Shown here: piece after piece, positions 1 through 5,850 of the stretch | Numbering within the stretch: position 1 is the stretch's first letter | How the letters are laid out: each line of letters starts with the position of its first letter | Source: Fidelibacterota bacterium 46_43 | GTDB lineage: Bacteria > Fidelibacterota > Fidelibacteria > Fidelibacterales > Fidelibacteraceae | DNA: 5,850 bases | NCBI GenBank assembly: GCA_001509335.1 | Contig: LGGY01000191.1 | Coordinates: forward strand, 1 to 5,850 | Direction of reading: 5' to 3' | Notes under the pieces: model-generated | The model's input: only the letters and a program-made list of their open reading frames with translations | Database searches by the model: none | Told to the model about the DNA's origin: nothing | Program-made: the position numbers and the translations under genes

Positions 1-606
1 ACCGGCGAATTCACCTATCCTACCGGAGACTATCATGATGGCGGTATTAACCTCTGCTTTTTCACTCACGGCGGCAATATCGACACCGAATGGAGTGCAC
101 AGGGTGACCGCTTTATCTACGTGGATCAGCGGGATAGTACCACCGAATGGCGCCTCTATGAAGGGGTCCACAAAGCGGCTGATGATGCCAACGGTATCTC
201 CGTCCGGGCCCGCTTCAACAACTGGGTGACGGGTAATGCCTGGTTTGATGATTTCAGCGTGGTTAAAATGGTAGTAGCTCCCGGAAATGCCATTCAGCCC
301 AAGGGTAAAGATATTCCGGAAATTCCCGAACACTTTGTCCTGCACCAGAACTATCCCAACCCCTTCAACCCCGTGACGACAATTCAATACGACCTGCCCC
401 GTCAGACACATGTATCCATCGATATTTACAACATCATGGGACAACATGTCAAAACGCTGGTCAATGCCGTACAGAATCCTGGAAGCTATTCCCTGATCTG
501 GGATGCTACCAATGACCGGGGTGCCCTGGCACCTTCCGGCATGTATCTCTATGTTCTGAAAACAAACGAACAGCACCTGACGAAAAAGATGGTTCTGTTG
601 CGTTAG
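1..606 (+). CDS. Secreted protein with T9SS type A C-terminal sorting domain (5'-truncated)
   Basis: This is the C-terminal 201 residues of a larger protein; frame 1 is open from the first base to the TAG at 604-606, and the start lies upstream of the window. Residues 1 to about 90 are rich in aromatics, Gly and Asp and end in WFDDFSVVK (from residue 81). That ending resembles the last strand of beta-sandwich, carbohydrate-binding-like modules, but no specific CBM family can be assigned. A short linker follows. Residues about 111-201 form a T9SS type A sorting domain: NYPNPFNP at 117-124, then strands such as VSIDIYNIMGQHVKTL, a Trp-Asp turn (LIWDATND), an SGMYLYVL strand and a terminal KKMVLLR. 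In known members this FlgD-like Ig fold directs a protein across the outer membrane through T9SS and is often removed at the surface. The protein is therefore probably secreted or surface-anchored. Its catalytic or binding part is missing here, so its function is unknown. Confidence 0.9.
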   Translation, partial: TGEFTYPTGDYHDGGINLCFFTHGGNIDTEWSAQGDRFIYVDQRDSTTEWRLYEGVHKAADDANGISVRARFNNWVTGNAWFDDFSVVKMVVAPGNAIQPKGKDIPEIPEHFVLHQNYPNPFNPVTTIQYDLPRQTHVSIDIYNIMGQHVKTLVNAVQNPGSYSLIWDATNDRGALAPSGMYLYVLKTNEQHLTKKMVLLR

Positions 607-620
607 TTTTTCTTTCCTCT

Positions 621-653
621 GAATCCATCGGAGCTTGCCGCTCCGGTGGATTC
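621..653 (+). terminator. Intergenic hairpin, probable transcription terminator
   Basis: Bases 621-634 (GAATCCATCGGAGC) pair with 640-653 (GCTCCGGTGGATTC) to form a 14-bp stem closed without bulges and with a single G-U wobble; the loop is TTGCC. It begins 14 bases after the stop codon of the upstream gene, where an intrinsic terminator is expected. However, the downstream side (CTGTTAAAATC) has no run of T, and the T-rich stretch instead lies before the stem (607-619). Termination may be partial, or the hairpin may protect the 3' end of the upstream mRNA after processing. The stem is seen directly; its role is inferred. Confidence 0.6.
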
Positions 654-667
654 CTGTTAAAATCGTT

Positions 668-673
668 GAAGGA
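668..673 (+). promoter_or_regulatory. Ribosome binding site setting the receptor start at ATG 681
   Basis: GAAGGA is a good Shine-Dalgarno match and sits seven bases before the ATG at 681. A TTG at 666 is in frame, but it overlaps this element and would place five mostly polar residues (KDYH and the start) before the MRRSLR signal peptide. ATG 681 is therefore the preferred start. Confidence 0.7.
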
Positions 674-680
674 TTATCAC

Positions 681-3335
681 ATGAGACGCTCATTGCGAAT
701 TGCCATATTGGCTCTTATCCTCCGGTGTTCCATCCTGTCCGCCGGAACAAGCGGCAAAATTGCCGGCCAAGTGATTGATGGAGAAACCGGGGAACCTTTA
801 ATCGGTGTAAATATCATCGTAGAAGGAACCTCATACGGTGCAGCCACCAATGCGGATGGATACTATACCATACTGAATATTATGCCTGGGACCTACTCGG
901 TCCGGGCTTCTATGATCGGATATCAGGCAATGATACAGCAAAATGTGCAGGTGATGATTGATTTAACCACTCCTCTGGACTTTGAGCTGACGACAGAGGT
1001 TTTGGCCGGACAGGAAGTCGTCGTGATTGCCAAAATGCCGACTGTGAAAAAAGACGTCACTTCTACCTCTTTTCGTGTGAGCTCTGACGAAATCGAACAG
1101 CTTCAGGTTCAGACACTCAGTGATATTGTGAATCTCCAGGCCGGAGTGGTGGAAGGGCACTTCCGCGGCGGGCGGGCCGGTGAAGTGATGTATATCGTAG
1201 ACGGCATTCCCATGAATGATGCTTATTCCGGGGAAAACCTCTTCGATGTGGAGAGTGACATGATTCAGGAAGTGGAAATCATCAGCGGAACGTTCAATGC
1301 CGAATACGGCCAGGCTATGTCCGGCATTGTCAACATCGTAACCAAGGAAGGACAACAGTACTATTCAGGGAAACTCTCCCTTTTCTCTGGTGATTATGTA
1401 AGTTCTCACACCAAAACATTCATGTATATCGATCATATCAACCCCCTTTCCGTCTCCAACTTGCAAATGAGTTTAAGCGGACCTTTACCTTTCATGAAAG
1501 AGCGAATCTCCTTTTCAATACTGGGAAGGATTTACAGAAATGAAGGATGGCAATACGGACGCCGTATCTTTCGTCCCCAGGATTTTTCAACCTTTTCCGA
1601 CAAGCCTGAAGAAAATGTCATCCAGTCAACCGGCGACAGCGCCTACGTTCCCATGAATCCCAGCGAGATGAAAACCCTTCAGGGAAAAATCAGTATGAAA
1701 CTGTCCCAACGGGATAAAATCAATTATACTTTTTTCTATGAAGATGAATACCACCGGGATTTTGACCGTCTTTTCAAGTACAATCCGGACGGTAATTATC
1801 ATCATGAAAGCAACAGTTATCAGAATGGACTTCAATACACCCGCATGTTTGGGAAATCCACCTTTCTTACAGCCAACGCCTCGGAATCGTTTACCGAATA
1901 CGGCCAGTATGTCTATAAGGATCCCTATGATCCCCGCTATGTAGCCATAGAACACCTCACACAAAATAATTCCAACGGATTTTCTACCGGTGGCATGCGG
2001 ATGTGGCATCATTTCCGGAACAACCGGACCCGAATTTTAAAAGCAGACCTGAGAAGTCAGTTCACCCAACATCAGACCCTGGGCCTGGGCGTGAGTTATA
2101 AGCAGTGCCGTCTGTGGCTCCATGAATATCAACTCTATTTCGATGAAAATGATGAAATCCGCATTCCTTCCGATTCTTCCTGGTACAACAACTCCTACAC
2201 CCGCGAACCGGTAGAAATCGCCGCATACATTCAGGATAAACTGGAGCTGGGGGAGATGATCATCAATATAGGTCTCCGGCTGGATTATTTTGATCCCAAC
2301 GGCGAGGTACCGGAATATTTTTATGATACCCAGGAAGCCCCCAAACGGAAAGCCAAAACATCTCATCAATGGAGTCCCCGTTTCGGTATTGCCTATCCCA
2401 TTTCCGATCAGGGGGTGATCCATTTTTCCTATGGCCATTTTTTTCAGGTTCCCAATTATGAGCACCTTTATATCAACCCCGATTTTGAAGTTAATCTGAT
2501 CCAGCTCAAAGGTGATCAGCCGCCCCGGGGCCGGTACAATATCATGGGCAATGCCGAATTGAAACCAGAAAAAACCGTCAGTTACGAGATTGGTATCAAG
2601 CAGGCCATTACGTCCAACCTGACCATTGATATCACCGGATATAACAAGGATATCCGTGATCTGATCGGTCAGATTACCATGCAAAATATCTATGGAGGAA
2701 AATTCTGGCGTTTTATCAACCGGGATTATGCCAACGTCAAAGGAATCACCGTTGCCCTTGAGATGCTTGAACAACAACCGGGTTCCGTTGGTTTTTCCGT
2801 GGATTATACCTATCAGTCTGCCACCGGAAATGCATCGGATCCAATGGATGAATCCAAAAATCAGGAATCTGATCCACCCATTCAATCGGAAAAAAAGCGC
2901 AGACCGCTGGATTGGGATCAAACCCATTCTCTGAACATGGCCATGACGACTACACAGATGGGCTTTCACATCAGTTTAATCGGAAAAATCGGCAGTGGCA
3001 CTCCCTATACCCGGGAATCTCCCTATTACAATAACCGGATTCTGAACGGAGAACGCAAGCCCATGACCATGACCTTTGATCTGAACGTGACCAAAGACTT
3101 TTACTTTAACACCTGGATCATTTCACCTTTTATGAAGATCACCAATCTTCTGGACCGCAAAAACAACCGGGAAGTGTATGCTTCCAGTGGAACAGCCGAT
3201 TATAATTATGATATGATTTTTGAAACGTACCGTGGTTATAAAACCCAGGAAGAGTGGTATATACAGCCAAATTTTTATGATGAACCCCGAAAGGTCATCA
3301 TTGGCTGCTCTTTAAGTTTTGATCAGAAACGATGA
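681..3335 (+). CDS. TonB-dependent outer membrane receptor with N-terminal carboxypeptidase-regulatory-like domain
   Basis: This is a complete protein of 884 residues, a usual length for the family. Residues 1-21 are a Sec signal peptide (MRRSLR, a hydrophobic core, likely cut after ILSA). The Cys at 16 is not in a lipobox. Residues about 25-105 are a carboxypeptidase-regulatory-like beta-sandwich (GEPLIGVNIIVEGT, NADGYYTI, PGTYSVRASMIGYQ), an extension common in Bacteroidota-type receptors. EVVVIA at 112-117 may be the TonB box. The plug domain follows to about 225, with RGGRAGEVMYIVDGIPMND near 162-180 and NAEYGQAMSGIVNIVTKEG near 206-224. The rest is the 22-strand-type barrel, including LKPEKT at 627, NLLDRKNNREVY at 822 and a final aromatic-ended strand (VIIGCSLSF). 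Such proteins use TonB-ExbBD energy to import bulky ligands such as glycans, metal complexes or peptides. No SusD-like partner is visible, so a SusC assignment is not justified and the substrate is unknown. The next gene overlaps its stop or begins just after it, which suggests one operon. Confidence 0.95.
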   Translation: MRRSLRIAILALILRCSILSAGTSGKIAGQVIDGETGEPLIGVNIIVEGTSYGAATNADGYYTILNIMPGTYSVRASMIGYQAMIQQNVQVMIDLTTPLDFELTTEVLAGQEVVVIAKMPTVKKDVTSTSFRVSSDEIEQLQVQTLSDIVNLQAGVVEGHFRGGRAGEVMYIVDGIPMNDAYSGENLFDVESDMIQEVEIISGTFNAEYGQAMSGIVNIVTKEGQQYYSGKLSLFSGDYVSSHTKTFMYIDHINPLSVSNLQMSLSGPLPFMKERISFSILGRIYRNEGWQYGRRIFRPQDFSTFSDKPEENVIQSTGDSAYVPMNPSEMKTLQGKISMKLSQRDKINYTFFYEDEYHRDFDRLFKYNPDGNYHHESNSYQNGLQYTRMFGKSTFLTANASESFTEYGQYVYKDPYDPRYVAIEHLTQNNSNGFSTGGMRMWHHFRNNRTRILKADLRSQFTQHQTLGLGVSYKQCRLWLHEYQLYFDENDEIRIPSDSSWYNNSYTREPVEIAAYIQDKLELGEMIINIGLRLDYFDPNGEVPEYFYDTQEAPKRKAKTSHQWSPRFGIAYPISDQGVIHFSYGHFFQVPNYEHLYINPDFEVNLIQLKGDQPPRGRYNIMGNAELKPEKTVSYEIGIKQAITSNLTIDITGYNKDIRDLIGQITMQNIYGGKFWRFINRDYANVKGITVALEMLEQQPGSVGFSVDYTYQSATGNASDPMDESKNQESDPPIQSEKKRRPLDWDQTHSLNMAMTTTQMGFHISLIGKIGSGTPYTRESPYYNNRILNGERKPMTMTFDLNVTKDFYFNTWIISPFMKITNLLDRKNNREVYASSGTADYNYDMIFETYRGYKTQEEWYIQPNFYDEPRKVIIGCSLSFDQKR

Positions 3336-3358
3336 GAATTAACATGAAGACATTCACC

Positions 3359-5850
3359 ATGAAAAAACGCACAATTTTTCTATCAGTCGTTTTATGTTTT
3401 CTAACCCTGGCAGTGCTTCCTCTTCAGGGGCAGACCCCAAAATCCATGAGGGGGCACCGGGAATGGCGCCGGCGTGGGCTGATGAACGGAAACCTGGTCC
3501 ATACTCTTTTCTGGAATTACTGTGAAGTGGGCAGTTATCCTGATGATCCATCCGGATGCTGGCCCTCTCCGGAACGGCATTATCTGGATGATATTACCCT
3601 GATTGTCTCGGTGGAAACAACCAACCGCAATGGAGAAATCATCCATCCCATGGAAACCCAGTACCGGGAATTTGTGGATGTTTCCCCGGAGGGAGTTCCC
3701 TGGGGATTCGAAGCCCGCCCTAACTGGTTTAATATGGACAAAGAATCCAACACGTCCCCGGCCATGAGCAACAATCCCAATTCCTGGCCGGATTACTGGT
3801 TGGATAAACCCTTGTCCTGGGCCGGACACTGGAACGGCTATTTCGGAAAAGGCATCTATAATGCCGATCTGGAAACAGTGTTTGTCTTCGATGATGATCC
3901 GGATAAAGAACCCAACCTTTTCATGAATTTCTACTGCGACTCCCGGGATTCCACCCGGGGTGGTGTAGGACTTGTCGTAAAAGCCCGGGGATTTCAATGG
4001 AGCCAGGTCCTTGCGGAAGATTGTATTTTCTGGCTTTATGATATAACCAATGAATCCAATACAGACTATTTAAAATCCTATTTTGCCCAGTATATTGATT
4101 GGGGTATCGGGGGCGTGGGCAGCGATGTGCAGAATATCGGCGAATACGACCTGGATCTGGATATTGCTTTTGCCTATGGTCCTCCCGGTGCGGTGGGAAC
4201 ACCGGGAAACTGGCGCCCCATCGGCTATGCAGGCTATGCTTTTTTGGAAAGCCCCGGCATTGATACAGACGGGAAAGATAATGACAACGACGGAATGGTG
4301 GATGAATCCCGGGAAAGCAATGGCCCCGGTGAATTTCTGGATGAATATCCCTATGGCATCAACAATGTGGAACAATTTATTAAGGTTTATAAATATGAGC
4401 CAAGACCTCATTGGGAAAATGATGAAGATTGTGACTGGGAGCCCTATACCGATGTGAACGGAAACGGGGTATGGGACCCGGATGAACCGTTAAATGATGA
4501 TGTAGGTGCTGATGGTGTGGGGCCCTACGACCTTCATTATGATGGTCCTGATGACGGAGAAGGCGATGGGAAACCCACTAACGGCGAACCGAATTATAAT
4601 GCCACCGATCCGGATGAATCAGATCAAATCGGATTAACAGGTTTTGACATTTTTCCCACCCATCGTTATGAATTAATCAATGATGAAGAAAACTGGGGTG
4701 TTTTCAGCCGGATGCCACCCCCCATGAGTGAAATTGTCCAACCCAATAATCTGAGCATGTTTTTCTCATCCGGTCCTTTCCCCCTCATGCAAAACCAAAC
4801 GGAACGCTATTCCATGGCCTTGTTATTCGGCGAAGACAAAGACGATCTGGTAAAAAACAAAAAAGCCGTCCAGCAAATCTACAACGCGGATTATCAGTTT
4901 GCCAAACCGCCTTTGAAACCCACGGTAAAAATCTATCCCGGTGACGGGGAAGTCACTCTGGTGTGGGATGATCTTGCCGAACAGTCTTTTGATCCCTTCC
5001 TGCAGGAATACGATTTTGAGGGCTATATGATTTACCGCGGAACGGAACCCCAGTTTCTTGAAAGCAAAATTATCACCGATTCGTATGGTAATAAAACATA
5101 CCGGAAACCCATCGCCCAATTTGATTTGCAGGATGGCAAAACCGGTCCCCATCCGGTGGATATCTACGGCATTAAATTCAATCTGGGGGATGATACCGGG
5201 ATTCGCCATGTGTTCACTGATAAAAACGTTAAAAACGGACAGACCTACTATTATGCCGTTGTATCCTATGATTACGGCTTTTACACATACACGGAAGACG
5301 GTGTGGAGGGCTTTCAGCCTTCGGAATGTTCGGCCATCATCAGCATGAATTCTCTGGGCCAGGTAACCTTTATGGATATCAACTGCGGCAGTGCCACCCC
5401 CCGGCCTGCTGCCGCCGGATATATTCCACCCCAGGTCGATGGGGACATTGATCACCTTGGCCCCGGCACCGGGCGGGTCCATGTCGACCTGGTGGAAAAA
5501 CACAAGATACCCCCGGGAGAAACCACCTATGAGCTGGCCTTTATGGAATCCTCCAAATTCCACAACGAAACAAAACCGTTCTATTCGGTTCGAAATGTGG
5601 AAGCAGACACGCTGGTACTGGACAGTATTCAGGTGATTTCTTACGGCGATGAGAGTCCCCTTTTCGACGGTCTTTCCCTCACCATTTATAATGATACATC
5701 GATTACAATCGATCAGTATAAATCCGGTTTTATCGTCGGTTCCTCCGATTATGTCCCCAAAATCCGTCTGAATCCTAAAAATGAAAATGTCATCGGGTAT
5801 CGCCTGAACCTGGAACAACCTTCTGATTATATCATTTCTTTCCACGACTC
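3359..5850 (+). CDS. Large exported protein with acidic Ca-loop-like motifs and fibronectin III-like domain (3'-truncated)
   Basis: Frame 2 is open from before 3332 to the last base, giving at least 830 residues. In-frame ATGs occur at 3332 (ATGA overlap with the receptor stop), 3344 and 3359. I prefer 3359 because it gives a classic signal peptide (MKKRTIFLSVVLCFLTLAVL, cut near LQGQ) and has GAAGA eight bases upstream; 3344 and 3332 remain possible. Residues about 30-300 are rich in Trp, Tyr and Gly (NGNLVHTLFWNYCEVG, WNGYFGKGIYNAD, GFQWSQVLAEDCIFWLYD). They resemble a widespread uncharacterised secreted family I recall from Marinimicrobia, KSB1 and Ignavibacteria genomes. Residues 302-316 (DTDGKDNDNDGMVDE) look like a thrombospondin type 3 calcium loop, 365-376 (DVNGNGVWDPDE) like an EF-hand loop, and the stretch to about 425 stays acidic. 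Residues about 520-640 look like a fibronectin type III domain (VTLVWDD, GYMIYRGTEP, GQTYYYAVVSYDYG). Further beta-rich sequence follows. A T9SS sorting domain may lie beyond the window. No catalytic motif is recognised and the function is unknown. Confidence 0.88.
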   Translation, partial: MKKRTIFLSVVLCFLTLAVLPLQGQTPKSMRGHREWRRRGLMNGNLVHTLFWNYCEVGSYPDDPSGCWPSPERHYLDDITLIVSVETTNRNGEIIHPMETQYREFVDVSPEGVPWGFEARPNWFNMDKESNTSPAMSNNPNSWPDYWLDKPLSWAGHWNGYFGKGIYNADLETVFVFDDDPDKEPNLFMNFYCDSRDSTRGGVGLVVKARGFQWSQVLAEDCIFWLYDITNESNTDYLKSYFAQYIDWGIGGVGSDVQNIGEYDLDLDIAFAYGPPGAVGTPGNWRPIGYAGYAFLESPGIDTDGKDNDNDGMVDESRESNGPGEFLDEYPYGINNVEQFIKVYKYEPRPHWENDEDCDWEPYTDVNGNGVWDPDEPLNDDVGADGVGPYDLHYDGPDDGEGDGKPTNGEPNYNATDPDESDQIGLTGFDIFPTHRYELINDEENWGVFSRMPPPMSEIVQPNNLSMFFSSGPFPLMQNQTERYSMALLFGEDKDDLVKNKKAVQQIYNADYQFAKPPLKPTVKIYPGDGEVTLVWDDLAEQSFDPFLQEYDFEGYMIYRGTEPQFLESKIITDSYGNKTYRKPIAQFDLQDGKTGPHPVDIYGIKFNLGDDTGIRHVFTDKNVKNGQTYYYAVVSYDYGFYTYTEDGVEGFQPSECSAIISMNSLGQVTFMDINCGSATPRPAAAGYIPPQVDGDIDHLGPGTGRVHVDLVEKHKIPPGETTYELAFMESSKFHNETKPFYSVRNVEADTLVLDSIQVISYGDESPLFDGLSLTIYNDTSITIDQYKSGFIVGSSDYVPKIRLNPKNENVIGYRLNLEQPSDYIISFHD

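Noticed and set aside
121..606. GTG at 121 as a true start of the first gene
   Set aside because: The same frame is open to base 1, and the upstream residues continue the same beta-sandwich pattern with no ribosome binding site. The gene is truncated by the window edge.
2037..2969. Minus-strand open frame of 310 codons
   Set aside because: It is antisense to the beta-barrel of the TonB-dependent receptor, whose family motifs (LKPEKT, NLLDRKNNREVY) continue through and beyond it. No coherent protein is visible on the minus strand.
681..3335. Calling the receptor a SusC-type glycan importer
   Set aside because: No SusD-like lipoprotein gene or glycan-degrading enzyme is seen next to it, and the N-terminal regulatory-like domain also occurs in receptors for other ligands.
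3401..3997. Minus-strand open frame of 198 codons near the start of the third gene
   Set aside because: It is antisense to the Trp-rich N-terminal region of the secreted protein and shows no domain or convincing start. The same applies to the smaller minus frames at 963-1355, 1626-2012, 3580-3780, 3921-4202 and 4070-4411.
4083..4457. Plus-strand open frame of 124 codons inside the third gene
   Set aside because: It is out of frame with the long continuous frame-2 gene and gives a low-complexity, Met/Ala/Trp-rich product with no motif.
4262..4486. Dockerin domain of a cellulosome-like protein
   Set aside because: The Asp-rich loops are single motifs with irregular spacing and lack the paired repeats of about 22 residues and the helices of a dockerin. 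Thrombospondin type 3-like or isolated EF-loop motifs fit better.
4823..5845. Long minus-strand open frame of 340 codons
   Set aside because: It lies wholly antisense to the frame-2 gene that spans the end of the window. Its translation has no signal peptide or recognisable domain, and the plus-strand product has clear fibronectin-like and export features. It is a codon-bias shadow.

Overview
The window looks like part of a genome from the FCB superphylum (Bacteroidota and relatives). Its sequence style is closest to what I remember of candidate lineages such as Marinimicrobia, KSB1, Calditrichota or Ignavibacteria. Three things point there: a C-terminal sorting domain of the type IX secretion system (T9SS) with the NYPNPFNP signature, a TonB-dependent receptor that begins with a carboxypeptidase-regulatory-like domain, and a very large secreted protein of a kind I recall from those genomes. 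The phylum is an inference, because no ribosomal RNA or marker gene is present.

Layout: all three genes lie on the + strand and leave almost no free DNA. Bases 1-606 are the 3' end of a gene for an exported beta-sandwich protein that ends in a T9SS type A sorting domain. Bases 607-680 are a short spacer holding a strong 14-bp hairpin (621-653) and the ribosome binding site of the next gene. Bases 681-3335 are a complete TonB-dependent outer membrane receptor of 884 residues. From about 3332-3359 to the end of the window there is one uninterrupted reading frame of about 830 residues with no stop codon. It encodes an exported protein with acidic, calcium-loop-like motifs and a fibronectin type III-like domain, and its 3' end lies outside the window.

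How they may work together: all three products are predicted to leave the cytoplasm. The receptor would sit in the outer membrane and import a ligand using TonB energy. The downstream protein is tightly linked to it (an in-frame ATG overlaps the receptor's stop codon) and is probably secreted or surface-attached, so the two are good candidates for a functional pair. No SusD-like lipoprotein, enzyme or regulator is visible, so the ligand cannot be named. I found no RNA gene, mobile element, CRISPR array or long repeat.
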